From the NCBI GenBank assembly GCA_942493245.1, contig OW818685.1:5332001-5396000 (forward strand): a stretch of DNA of 64,000 nt, given 5' to 3'. Positions 1 to 8,017 of the stretch are shown one piece after another (the first letter of the stretch is position 1; each line of letters begins with the position of its first letter). The position numbers and the translations under genes are program-made. The stretch is from DAOPYU01 sp942493245 (GTDB lineage: Bacteria > Sumerlaeota > Sumerlaeia > UBA8349). Under the pieces are notes generated by a model. That model made no database searches, had not been told where the DNA came from, and worked only from the letters and a program-made list of their open reading frames with translations.

Positions 1-1234
1 AACCGTACCATTTCCAGAATGGCGGGACACAGCACAATCAGACTCAACGCGCACAGGTAGGACAACTGAAAATCCACCCGGAACACCGCGCACGGGTCGA
101 ACAACTGCGTCCCGAACGCCCCCAGCGAAAGCGCGTTGAGCGAATCCACCGTCCGGCGCATCGCGAACGGCAGCGCCAGGCGCTCGCCATGATCGCCGAC
201 CGCACCACCGGCGCGCGAAACTCCACCAGCACCACATACACCGCCAGCGCGGCCATCATCAGCCACGCCGACACACGCGGCGGCGCGAGAAAAAGCAGAC
301 ACACCCAGAACACCAGCGCCGCCAGAAACGCCGTGTGGACCCCCGACACCGAGAAAAGATGCAACCCACCCACCCGCAGAAACGCCTCGCGGACGGCGGG
401 TGTTAACCCGTTCGTTTCCCCCAATAACATGCACTGCATCACACCCGCACGGTCCGGCGGCAGGGCGCGCTCGAACCGCTCGAGCGCCCCGCGGCGCCAG
501 ACCATCAACGGGCGGAGCAGACGCGAGAGGCGAGACGCCCGGTCGCCCTCCCCGGCGCTCACCCGGAAAGCGCCCGGCGCCCACACCGTCCCCAAAGCCC
601 CGATCCCCTGCTGGCGCAGAAACGCGCGGTAGTCGAACAACTCCGGATGCGACGCTGGAGGCGGCAGGTTCAAGGCGCTCCGAACCTCAATCCGCTCGCC
701 CGGCCACGGCAACCGATCCCCCAGCGCCTCCGCCGCCTGTCCCTGAATCGCCAACTGGACGCGGCACAGGAGGGGGGTGAACACAACAGTTGTCGAGGCG
801 GAGGAAACGGTTGAAGAGGACGTGGCCCGATCTGAGGCGTTCTCGATAATCGAAACATCGCGCAACTCGACCACCACCCGGTCGTGCTCCGGACCCTGCC
901 ACCACGGATCGGGCACCACGGTCCCGCGCCAGACCACCTCGCGCCCCGCCAGCGCGCGCACCTGCGCCTCGGCCACACGCTCGCGCCGCACCGTTTCGTT
1001 TTGCTGCCAGAACGCCAGACACAAAAACCAGGCCAACCCGAGCCGGACGCACAACACGCGCTCGCGCGCCGCATCGCCCCCACGCCGCCGCAGAGCGAGC
1101 CACCCCGCCACCCCACACCCCACGGCCAGAACCAACCCTGTCCCCAAAACAAGCGGGCGCGGCGCCAGAACCATCCGTCCCAGCACCGCCCCCATCAAGA
1201 CCATGCAAGCCAGAAAAAACGGAGCGCGCTTCAT
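1..1234 (-). CDS. comEC: ComEC/Rec2-like DNA-uptake channel, N-terminal part, apparently frameshifted and cut by window edge
   Basis: ComEC forms the inner-membrane channel that brings single-stranded DNA into competent cells. Reading leftward from ATG 1234, N-terminal transmembrane segments are followed by the usual DUF4131-like soluble region (LPPPASHPELFDYRAFLRQQ) and then the competence core (LGETNGL, VGGLHLFSVSGVHTAF, RAPVVRSAIMA). Near 188-195 the frame breaks. Leaving one base out of step restores a convincing continuation to base 1 (VDSLNALSLGAFGTQLFDP, then FQLSYLCALSLIVLCP), which is the conserved ComEC sequence. The in-frame tail (SAWRCRSRCAG and onward) looks spurious. Either the gene is inactivated by a one-base deletion or the assembly is wrong here. 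The rest lies outside the window. Family assignment is secure; functional status is open. Confidence 0.85.
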
Positions 1235-1325
1235 GCCCCGAATCTTATGTCACCCGCACCAGCCCCGCAACAAAATCCCGCAGGATCTCGAAAATCCATT
1301 ACCAGCAGGATGAAACTATAAAGGC

Positions 1326-1399
1326 AACCACAGATGAACACGGATGGACACAGATACCCGTCTTCTTTTATCTGTGTCCATCCGTGTTCATCTGTGGTT
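1326..1399. repeat. Repeat family A: perfect 30-bp inverted repeat
   Basis: The left arm 1326-1355 (AACCACAGATGAACACGGAT...) and right arm 1370-1399 are exact reverse complements separated by 14 bases. The same arms occur at 3585-3657, and a single right arm lies at about 2567-2596. It lies in the spacer between comEC and the rhuM-like gene. Confidence 0.9.
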
Positions 1400-1407
1400 T
1401 GCGGTTC

Positions 1408-2460
1408 TCAGGCTTCTCCCCGTTTTTTGTCGCTGCTTTTTTTCGTCAGAGTTCGCGCCATTTCTTCGAGTTGTTTCACCGCTTCCTCTTCCGCTTGCGT
1501 GTCCATTCTGCCCAACCGTTGCTGATGGAACAAATCGTACTGTTCGATTGCGTGCCGGTTCGCTTCCTCACGCGAAATACATCCCAGATCCGTCAAAACA
1601 TTGCGTTCGTTGAACCGCAGAAAGTCATCCAGCCGTTCGCGCCAATCGCGCATGAAAACCTGTCGCCTCCGCCGCGCCTGGTCTTCGGCATAATCCAGGA
1701 ACATCGTTACAATTCGATTGAGTTCGGTTATCTCTTCTTCATGCAGGTAATTTTTTGCGACGGTCACGTCGCTTTTCCGAACGACGTTTCCTTTCCACGC
1801 AGTCAAATTCATATTGGGTTTTGTATGATCCGCCCGCTCGGCGATCAATTCCGGTGCCGTTTTACCAGTGGCGGCAAAATGCAGTTTGTTCTGAACGATC
1901 TGAAAGAAATGCTGCGTTTCCTCTTCGCTGGGATTGTAATCTGCCGCCAGCGCCAGGATGTTGCGTACCTGCAAATACATTCGCTGTTCGCTGGACCGGA
2001 TATCGCGAATCCGCTCCAGCATTTCGTCGAAGTAATCCGGCACACCCGGCCCCGGCGGGTTTTTCAAGCGCAGGTCGTCCAGTGTGAAGCCCTTGACCAG
2101 ATACTCCCCCAAGCGCTCCGTCGCCCACTGGCGAAACGCCGTCCCACGCGCCGACCGGACCCGATAGCCCACGGCCAGAATAGCGGACAAACAGTAGTGG
2201 CGCAGGTGCCGTGAAACCACCCGCCCCCCCTCGGATCGAACTTGTAAGTATTCCTTACAAGTTGCCCCTTCATCGAGTTCACCCTCTTCGTAAATGGCTT
2301 TCAAATGAAGCGTTACATTCTGGGGAGTGACTTGGAATAATTCCGCGATCAGGGCTTGTGTCAACCAGATCGTCTCGTTCTCGAATCGGCACTCAATCTG
2401 AGTACGACCGTCCTCTGTCTGATAAAGAACGATTTCCCCCTGTTGCCCCTGTTCGCCCAT
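1408..2460 (-). CDS. RhuM-like family protein
   Basis: A 350-residue protein of the RhuM ('virulence protein RhuM') family, whose biochemical role is not established. Typical family sequence is visible: an N-terminal winged-helix-like part (IWLTQALIAELFQVTPQNVTLHL, residues about 31-54), the conserved HYCLSAILAVGYRVRSARGT block (about 88-108) and FRQWATERLGEYLVKGF. The C-terminal half is charged and probably helical. RhuM-like genes often travel on islands and restriction-modification or toxin-antitoxin loci, but no such partner is adjacent here. It stands alone between copies of repeat family A (1326-1399 and about 2567-2596), which fits an insertion event. The ATG at 2460 starts the conserved N-terminus; no strong ribosome-binding site stands out. 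Confidence 0.8.
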   Translation of the reverse strand: MGEQGQQGEIVLYQTEDGRTQIECRFENETIWLTQALIAELFQVTPQNVTLHLKAIYEEGELDEGATCKEYLQVRSEGGRVVSRHLRHYCLSAILAVGYRVRSARGTAFRQWATERLGEYLVKGFTLDDLRLKNPPGPGVPDYFDEMLERIRDIRSSEQRMYLQVRNILALAADYNPSEEETQHFFQIVQNKLHFAATGKTAPELIAERADHTKPNMNLTAWKGNVVRKSDVTVAKNYLHEEEITELNRIVTMFLDYAEDQARRRRQVFMRDWRERLDDFLRFNERNVLTDLGCISREEANRHAIEQYDLFHQQRLGRMDTQAEEEAVKQLEEMARTLTKKSSDKKRGEA

Positions 2461-2566
2461 GGCGCTATCACCTTTGTCTGGAATACTGTGGATACTGAAT
2501 TGCCTACCTTACCCTCGTATCACCTTTTTATGATCTCAGAAAGGCAATCACAAATCCACCCTCTTG

Positions 2567-2596
2567 GTCTCTGTCCATCCGTGTTCATCTGTGGTT
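2567..2596. repeat. Repeat family A, single arm
   Basis: CTGTCCATCCGTGTTCATCT and flanking bases match the right arm of the family A inverted repeat. The left partner, around 2541-2562, is badly degraded. It marks the upstream side of the rhuM-like gene. Confidence 0.75.
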
Positions 2597-2620
2597 TGCG
2601 GTTCCGTGGTTTTTTGTACT

Positions 2621-2995
2621 CTACGCGTCTTCGTAACACTCAATGGACTCGGACAACAGGTTGATCTGTTCTCCGTCCTCTTTCTCCACCACCACCCAGT
2701 GGGGCTGATCTTCAATCTGTTCGCACCGGGAACTCTCCGGGATCGGCATCACCCCCACGAACTTCACCTTCCGGATCGTCCGTCCCCGACTCACCAGAAT
2801 GTTGTACAACGCCCCCGCCTGATAATGGACACCCTCCTTCAGGAAAAAATCCCGTTGCCGGATATGGGCCGCACGGCTTTCAATCCAACTGAGCGCAATC
2901 AGATAAACCACCAAGGCGATCCCGAAACTGACCAGAACCGCGAACGTGGTCAGAAAATAATCTAGCAGATTCATATCGAAAGTGGACAAACCCAT
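2621..2995 (-). CDS. Small single-pass membrane protein, paralogue of the upstream gene
   Basis: A 124-residue protein of unknown function. One transmembrane segment (residues about 10-36, FLTTFAVLVSFGIALVVYLI) is followed by a soluble domain. The domain aligns with the product of 3010-3411: YNILVSRGRTIRKVKFVGV against YNVFLNHGVNIRNVKFLGI, then WVVVEKEDGEQI against WLVVEKSNGKRV, and both end in YED. The two genes are 14 bases apart and probably arose by tandem duplication. The ATG at 2995 is preceded by a GGGGGA-like stretch; an internal ATG eight codons in has no ribosome-binding site. I do not recognise a characterised family. Confidence 0.7.
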   Translation of the reverse strand: MGLSTFDMNLLDYFLTTFAVLVSFGIALVVYLIALSWIESRAAHIRQRDFFLKEGVHYQAGALYNILVSRGRTIRKVKFVGVMPIPESSRCEQIEDQPHWVVVEKEDGEQINLLSESIECYEDA

Positions 2996-3009
2996 ACCGA
3001 TTTCCCCCG

Positions 3010-3411
3010 TCAGTCCTCACCTTCGTCAAACTTCGGTGAAGGTTTCTCGGTAATCCCGTGAACTGAATCGTCCTCTTCCACATCTTCGTAATATCGCATT
3101 GCGTTGGGCCGGAAGTACACCCGCTTCCCATTGGACTTTTCCACCACCAGCCATTGTCCGTGTGGAAACGGCAATCGAAGATCGTTGTCTATCTGAGAAA
3201 TGCCGAGAAACTTGACGTTCCGGATGTTCACCCCGTGGTTGAGGAAAACATTGTACCGCTGATCGGAATGGAAATGGTTCACAACCGGCAGAGAACCGCG
3301 TATCTCTTGAAACTGATGCTCCCGCCGCGCATTCTGTGCTCTGGAGCTCAGATAACTCCACAGAACCATAAGAAATACGAGACTACACAAAACCACCCAG
3401 AAGTATTCCAT
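3010..3411 (-). CDS. Small single-pass membrane protein, first of a tandem pair
   Basis: A 133-residue protein of unknown function with an N-terminal transmembrane helix (residues about 3-20, FWVVLCSLVFLMVLWSYL), a basic stretch, then the same VKF...VEK...YED soluble domain as its downstream neighbour. The start at 3411 is chosen because AGGAGGG stands seven to eight bases upstream and because it aligns with the paralogue; the open frame runs farther up to 3498 but without a ribosome-binding site. The tail is acidic (EDVEEDD...DEGED). The pair is likely a two-gene operon ending before rhuM. No function is inferred. Confidence 0.72.
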   Translation of the reverse strand: MEYFWVVLCSLVFLMVLWSYLSSRAQNARREHQFQEIRGSLPVVNHFHSDQRYNVFLNHGVNIRNVKFLGISQIDNDLRLPFPHGQWLVVEKSNGKRVYFRPNAMRYYEDVEEDDSVHGITEKPSPKFDEGED

Positions 3412-3584
3412 GAGCCCCCTCCTGACCCTTCTTTTTCCGCGAAAGTCATTTGTCAAAACAATGTGTTTCCCCCGTAACCCTGACCGAATGGTTTTCACCG
3501 ATACTTTCCAGAATTACAAGCGATTTCTCGACGACCTCCGGAACCACTGTTTACATTCAGGATTACCTCTTCATTTTATTTTGC

Positions 3585-3657
3585 AACCACAGATGAACAC
3601 GGATGGACACAGATGAATTTTCTTGGTATCTGTGTCCATCCGTGTTCATCTGTGGTT
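3585..3657. repeat. Repeat family A, second full inverted repeat
   Basis: The left arm 3585-3614 and right arm 3628-3657 repeat the same 30-bp arms as at 1326-1399, with a different 13-base loop. It lies in the 331-bp spacer between rtcB and the small membrane-protein pair. Confidence 0.9.
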
Positions 3658-3660
3658 TTG

Positions 3661-3700
3661 CGGTTTTCGTGTCTTTCGTGGTTTTCGTGGTTCAAAAGCG
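3661..3700. repeat. Repeat family B, single arm
   Basis: TTTCGTGTCTTTCGTGGTTT and following bases repeat a motif also found as an inverted repeat at 5250-5320. It abuts the family A copy, so the spacer downstream of rtcB is built almost entirely of repeats. Confidence 0.7.
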
Positions 3701-3742
3701 GTTCTTTGTTTTGCTCCCAGCCGTGTAACTTATGACTGTCCC

Positions 3743-5188
3743 TCAATCCTCCGGCCGCTCGCCCGCCGGGGCCATTTTGACGAGTTTGGGGTCGAATCTT
3801 GCAACCCGCTCGACCAGGTCGTCCTGGGCGGACATGACCTCCTCGATGTCCTTGTAGGCCATCGGCGCTTCGTCCAGACCCGCCGAGATCAGCGTGATGC
3901 CGCGCGCGTCGAGCCAGCGCTGGATGTCGGGCCAGCGAAACTGCCGGTTCGCCGCCGCTCGGCTCATCCGGCGCCCGGCGCCGTGCGAACACGAATCGAG
4001 CGACTCGGCCAGCCCCTTGCCCCGCACCACGTACCCGGGCGCGCCCATCGAACCGGGCACGATGCCCACTTTCCCGACCGCGGCGGGGGTGGCTCCCTTG
4101 CGATGCACGATGACCTCGCGTCCGAAGTGCCGCTCGCGCCAGGCGAAGTTGTGGTGGTTTTCGATGCCGGCCAGAACCGCCACGCCGAGGTTGTGCGCAA
4201 TGGCTCGGTGAATGAGCGCGTGGTTCGCCGCCGCGTAGCGTCCCATCAGTTCCATCGCGTGCCAGTACTCCTGACCCGCGTCGGTGTCGAGGTCGAGCCA
4301 GGCGAGGTGACGCAGGTGCTTCTCGAGTTGCGGCTGGAGCGACATGGCCACCTTGCTGTAGTGGTCGGCGATCCGCGCGCCGGTGCCCCGGCTGCCGCTG
4401 TGGCTCAGCAGCGCCAGATAGACCCCGGCGCGCAGACCGAGGTCGTCGTGGTCGAGCGTCAACAGACCGTACTCGACAAAATGGTTCCCCGAACCGCTGG
4501 TGCCCAGCTGACCCCACGCCTTGTCTTTCTCGGCGCGCGTGATGGGGGAAAAATTCCAGTCCTCGTCCAGCACGGCGTGGTGGCGCCGGTCGGTGAATTT
4601 GGACCCGATGCCGAAGCGCGTTTCCTGCGTCAGGGCGCGGATGAGCCGGTCCTTCTCTTTCGGGTTCTCCAGGGCTGACGGGGACAGGTCGAACACCGAG
4701 AGTTTCATGCGGCAGGCGATGTCCACCCCGACGGCGTAAGGGATCACCGCGTTCTCGACCGCCAGCACGCCGCCGATCGGCAACCCGTACCCGAGGTGTG
4801 CGTCGGGCATGAGCGCCCCGGCCACCGAGATGGGCAGGCTGCACGCGTTGTCCATCTGCTCGAGCGAGTTCGGGTCCAGGTCCTTCCCCCAGATCCGGAA
4901 CTGAGCGGGCTTCGCCAGGTTCTCGCGCGCCGGACGGCGGTGTAAAGACGCGGCGGCGGGGGAAACGTCCGAGTCGTCGGACCGCGCGCCCTCGAGGAAG
5001 GCCGCCGCTAGCGCGGCAAAGTGCGGGTCGTGCAGGTGCGCCTGCGGGTCGGCCACGAGGGCAGTGAGCCGCTCACGCACCTCCGGTTTGTTGAGTCCGG
5101 CGCCCGCAGCCTCGGCGGCCAACCGCAACGCCAGCTTCATCAACCGCCCCGGCGGAATTCCCAGATCGCGCAATTGTCGAGCTTTCAT
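3743..5188 (-). CDS. rtcB: RtcB-family RNA ligase
   Basis: RtcB joins RNA 2',3'-cyclic-phosphate or 3'-phosphate ends to 5'-OH ends, using GTP and Mn2+. The 481-residue product carries the metal and guanylylation motifs: DAHLGYGLPIGG (about 129-140), VGVDIACRM (metal Cys), SGSGNHFVE, HSGSRGTG, ENHHNF, GSMGAPGYVVRG and SCSHGAGRRMSR, whose His is the expected GMP acceptor. About 80-100 residues precede the catalytic core, a helical N-terminal extension seen in one RtcB subgroup. ATG 5188 is chosen because AAGGGG lies just upstream; the longer frame to 5233 only translates repeat DNA. No rtcA or archease gene is adjacent, so its RNA substrate is unknown. Confidence 0.93.
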   Translation of the reverse strand: MKARQLRDLGIPPGRLMKLALRLAAEAAGAGLNKPEVRERLTALVADPQAHLHDPHFAALAAAFLEGARSDDSDVSPAAASLHRRPARENLAKPAQFRIWGKDLDPNSLEQMDNACSLPISVAGALMPDAHLGYGLPIGGVLAVENAVIPYAVGVDIACRMKLSVFDLSPSALENPKEKDRLIRALTQETRFGIGSKFTDRRHHAVLDEDWNFSPITRAEKDKAWGQLGTSGSGNHFVEYGLLTLDHDDLGLRAGVYLALLSHSGSRGTGARIADHYSKVAMSLQPQLEKHLRHLAWLDLDTDAGQEYWHAMELMGRYAAANHALIHRAIAHNLGVAVLAGIENHHNFAWRERHFGREVIVHRKGATPAAVGKVGIVPGSMGAPGYVVRGKGLAESLDSCSHGAGRRMSRAAANRQFRWPDIQRWLDARGITLISAGLDEAPMAYKDIEEVMSAQDDLVERVARFDPKLVKMAPAGERPED

Positions 5189-5203
5189 GGAAAACCCCTT
5201 TTG

Positions 5204-5236
5204 AATTGATAATGGATAATGGACAATTGACATTGA
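5204..5236. repeat. Repeat family C, single arm
   Basis: TGATAATGGATAATGGACAA followed by TTGACATTGAA matches the AT-rich arms of the inverted repeat at 37365-37529. It lies directly upstream of rtcB and creates a false N-terminal extension in that frame. Confidence 0.75.
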
Positions 5237-5249
5237 ACCGCTTTTTAAG

Positions 5250-5320
5250 CGCGAAAGACACGAAGCGCACGAAAAAAACCGAACATCAATTTTTCGTGTC
5301 TTTCGTGCCTTTCGTGGTTC
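5250..5320. repeat. Repeat family B, inverted repeat
   Basis: The left arm (GCGAAAGACACGAAGCGCAC) and right arm (TTTTCGTGTCTTTCGTGCCT) are imperfect reverse complements about 10 bases apart. Related single arms lie at 3661-3700 and in degraded form near 39060-39090. Confidence 0.75.
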
Positions 5321-5393
5321 TCTGTAGTTTTCGGTTTGCGCTCTCTACCGGTCTCCGCGTCCCTGCATCTCTACGCGATTCGTTTCAGATCCA

Positions 5394-6401
5394 TCACGGC
5401 TGCCGGAGAATTTTCATCATGCTGTCCGGGTACCGGTTTCCGGCTGCCAGTCCTCTGGGAAGCGCTTCGGCTATTTCCTTCAGATCTTCCGAACTCAACT
5501 CCACCTCCGCGGCGGCGATGTTTTCCTCGAGGTACTTGCGGCGCTTGGTCCCGGGGATCGGCACAATGTCATCCCCCTGCGCCATCACCCACGCCAGCGC
5601 CAGCTGCGCCGGGGTCAGACCCTTGCGGGCGGCAATCGCCCGCACCCGCTCGACCAGTTTCAGGTTCTGAACAAAATTATCCCCCTGGAAACGGGGGCTG
5701 GTCCGGCGGTAATCGTCGGGCGCAAAATCGTCCGGACTTTTCAACTCCCCGGTCAGAAACCCCCGCCCCAGCGGACTGTACGCCACGAACCCAATCCCGA
5801 GTTCCCGCACGGTCGGCAGAATCTCCTCTTCCGTCTCCCGCGTCCAGAGGGAGTACTCGGTCTGGAGCGCCGAGATGGGATGAACCGCCTGGGCGCGGCG
5901 GATCGTCGAGGGACTGGCTTCCGACAACCCGAGGAACCGCACCTTGCCCGCCGTCACCAGCTCGGCCATCGCCCCGACCGTCTCCTCGATGGGCACCTCG
6001 GCGTCCACCCGGTGCTGGTAATACAAATCAAGATGATCCACCCCCAGCCGCTTGAGCGACGCGTCGCAGGCGGAACGGACATAATCGGGCCGACCGCTGA
6101 CGCGGGTGATGGGCCGGTACCCGCCCGGAAGGGGTTCATCGGCCTTGATCGCGCCAAATTTCGTCGCGAGAATTACTCCATCACGATGGCCTTTGAGCGC
6201 CTTGCCGACCAGTTCCTCATTGGTGAACGGCCCGTACACGTCCGCCGTGTCGAGAAAATTCACCCCGAGATCTAGCGCGCGGTGGATTGTGGCGATGGAC
6301 TCGGCCTCGTCGCGCTGGCCGTAAAAGTCGGACATCCCCATGCACCCCAACCCCTGGGCCGAAACAACCAGCCCCTGCGATCCGAGTTTTCTCTGTTTCA
6401 T
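5394..6401 (-). CDS. Aldo/keto reductase
   Basis: A 335-residue NAD(P)H-dependent oxidoreductase with the (beta/alpha)8 AKR fold, in the AKR13-like branch. The catalytic tetrad can be read: Asp and Tyr in DTADVYG (about 49-55), Lys in LATKFGA and His in YYQHRVD. GLSEASPSTIRRA, AYSPLGRGFLTG and the C-terminal cofactor signature PIPGTKRRKYLEEN are also present. Start ATG 6401 has AGGAG eight bases upstream; the frame extends to 6494 only through repeat DNA. The natural substrate cannot be told. It stands alone, separated from rtcB by repeats. Confidence 0.92.
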   Translation of the reverse strand: MKQRKLGSQGLVVSAQGLGCMGMSDFYGQRDEAESIATIHRALDLGVNFLDTADVYGPFTNEELVGKALKGHRDGVILATKFGAIKADEPLPGGYRPITRVSGRPDYVRSACDASLKRLGVDHLDLYYQHRVDAEVPIEETVGAMAELVTAGKVRFLGLSEASPSTIRRAQAVHPISALQTEYSLWTRETEEEILPTVRELGIGFVAYSPLGRGFLTGELKSPDDFAPDDYRRTSPRFQGDNFVQNLKLVERVRAIAARKGLTPAQLALAWVMAQGDDIVPIPGTKRRKYLEENIAAAEVELSSEDLKEIAEALPRGLAAGNRYPDSMMKILRQP

Positions 6402-6431
6402 CTGCGATCTCCTTTTGGAATGAAAAGTAGA

Positions 6432-6456
6432 GGTGGCACGGGCGTCCCGCCCGTGA
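6432..6456. repeat. Repeat family D hairpin
   Basis: GGTGGCACGGGCGTCCCGCC followed by CGTG forms the palindrome CACGGGCG/CGCCCGTG. Near-identical hairpins stand at 28919-28944, and related GGGCGGG/CCCGCCC forms at 36167-36196 and 48821-48850. Confidence 0.8.
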
Positions 6457-6474
6457 AACGGTTTATTATCTAAA

Positions 6475-6670
6475 AACTGCGGTTGAACGCCCATCGTCCG
6501 GTTTTTCTTTCAGGCGGGCGGGACGCCCGCCCTCCCAGAAGGACCATTTTTGTGGGGAGAAAACGGTTCCCGGGAACGCCAATCTCCTGATTGGCGTAGT
6601 CTGATAAAACCTCACCCAAAATGTGATCGAGTCAAAACCGTTTTCGCCCCATAACACCAAAACAAAAGAC
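6475..6670. repeat. Composite repeat M, copy 1 (about 190 bp)
   Basis: A long unit repeated at 35385-35575. It runs from a GTCCGGTTTTTCTTTCAGGC block through a GGCGGGCGGGACGCCCGCC hairpin, TTTTTGTGGGGAGAAA, the CGCCAATCTCCTGATTGGCG hairpin, AAAACCTCACCC, and a final ACAAAAGACTC-like end. It holds no plausible gene and fills most of the 411-bp spacer between the aldo/keto reductase and the tonB-like gene. Confidence 0.85.
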
Positions 6671-6748
6671 TCGCCTTCACACGGGAATCTGTTTCACGGG
6701 AAAAGAACATTTCGAACCGTTCTTCGCGCTCCCAAGACGGTATCGAAC

Positions 6749-6775
6749 CGGGGCGGGTTCAAAACCCGCCCCGGC
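6749..6775. repeat. Repeat family L hairpin
   Basis: CCGGGGCGGGTT and AACCCGCCCCGG are perfect inverted arms with a 3-base loop. The same hairpin occurs at 35284-35310 with TTTAAAT at its centre, again beside a copy of composite repeat M. Confidence 0.85.
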
Positions 6776-6812
6776 TGGTCCGTTCTTCAAACGCCATTTC
6801 CCAATTGTAGAG

Positions 6813-7868
6813 TTATTGATTGGCCGGTGTAAACTGGAAATTGACACGCGCGTAAACGAAAGGTTTGGTGGAATATTCGGGCGGATAAGGAAAGACCCGC
6901 CTGGCTTTCTCGACCGCTTGAATCGCGATCAGATTGAGACCGTCAAAACCCGTACCCTGCCCTTCGACCACTTGCGGATCGCGAAGGCTTCCATCCTGCA
7001 GAATCTTGAAACGCACAGTACAGGTCTTGTTCTCGCGCAGGTAGGCCGGCGGCGTGAAGTTGCTCTTGAGAAGCGTCTCGATTTGCGCGATGTAATCGGG
7101 CGGAAAATTCCCACCATCCAAGGCAATCCCCGTTTCCCCCTGGCCACCGCCCGATCCTCCCTGGACGCCCGAACCGCTTCCTTCTGGCGAAAGGCCGTTC
7201 AGCGAACCCGCCGGATCCGTGCCGTTTCGTATCTCTCCTTTTGGCGGTTCCAAGGGGGCATCATTCCCCGAATGGGTCCCCTCCCCGTTGGTTCCGGGGT
7301 TCGGCGGCGGGGTCAGGACGGACGGTTTCGGTGTCACCGACTCGGGCATTTCCGAAGGGGCCGGGGTACCTTTGACGACCTTGAATTCCTGCTCCTGTTT
7401 CTTCGTTTCGGGCGTCACGACAGGGGTGGGTACTTTTGGCGCCTGGGTGGGAGTCGCCGTAGGCGATTGGGTCGGGTCCGGCGTTTTTTCGGAGGCAATG
7501 GCCATTGTCTCGACCCGCTCGATGGGAGGAGTCGGGGTCGGCGCTATAACCGGTTTTGATTCGGGTGTCGGGACGGGAGTCGGGACTCGGGTCGGCGCCT
7601 CCGTGGGTACCGACACAGGAGGTTGTTGTGGCCCGGAAGAACCCTTTTGATTGGGAGAAAAAGAGTCGGGGGAAAAATTGAAAATCCGGGTTCCAGTACC
7701 TTCATCCCCTGACAGGGACGAATTTTTCCCACCCTCGCTCGACAGGGAAGAGTTCATGGAGAACAGCCCCATCACAATCATCAGAAGAACGAGACTCAGG
7801 TGCGCACACGAAGAAAAAGCGAAAAACTTCAACAACGGATGATGAGCGGGTTTCTGGTAGATCAACAT
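6813..7868 (-). CDS. TonB/TolA-like energy-transducing protein, second paralogue
   Basis: A 351-residue protein with the TonB/TolA plan: a short cytoplasmic start, one membrane anchor (about residues 17-38, HLSLVLLMIVMGLFSM), a long Pro/Thr-rich periplasm-spanning linker with PTPVPTPES-type repeats, and a C-terminal domain of about 90 residues (VRFKILQDGSLRDPQVVEGQ...ARRVFPYPPEY) like the TonB C-terminal fold. It is the last gene of the run parA-parB-exbB-exbD-tonB-like-tonB-like and resembles the preceding gene product throughout, ending in the same FTPANQ/YTPANQ. It should transmit proton-motive force from the ExbB/ExbD-type pump to an outer-membrane or peptidoglycan-linked partner. TolA is an alternative label. 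Confidence 0.8.
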   Translation of the reverse strand: MLIYQKPAHHPLLKFFAFSSCAHLSLVLLMIVMGLFSMNSSLSSEGGKNSSLSGDEGTGTRIFNFSPDSFSPNQKGSSGPQQPPVSVPTEAPTRVPTPVPTPESKPVIAPTPTPPIERVETMAIASEKTPDPTQSPTATPTQAPKVPTPVVTPETKKQEQEFKVVKGTPAPSEMPESVTPKPSVLTPPPNPGTNGEGTHSGNDAPLEPPKGEIRNGTDPAGSLNGLSPEGSGSGVQGGSGGGQGETGIALDGGNFPPDYIAQIETLLKSNFTPPAYLRENKTCTVRFKILQDGSLRDPQVVEGQGTGFDGLNLIAIQAVEKARRVFPYPPEYSTKPFVYARVNFQFTPANQ

Positions 7869-8017
7869 GATGATCCCTGCATCCGAAGGAGTGATGGAAC
7901 CTCAGAAAGCCGAACCTGCCCGGCTTCGGTTTCTTCCACCGTCTGCTCGATCCCTCTACTTCTGTATCAAAGACTTCGATAGACCAACAAATCAGATGGA
8001 CACGATGAGACTTTTAC

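Noticed and set aside
1326..3657. Possible CRISPR array from repeated 30-bp units
   Set aside because: The units are inverted pairs, far apart and few, with genes between them; there are no regular spacers or cas genes.
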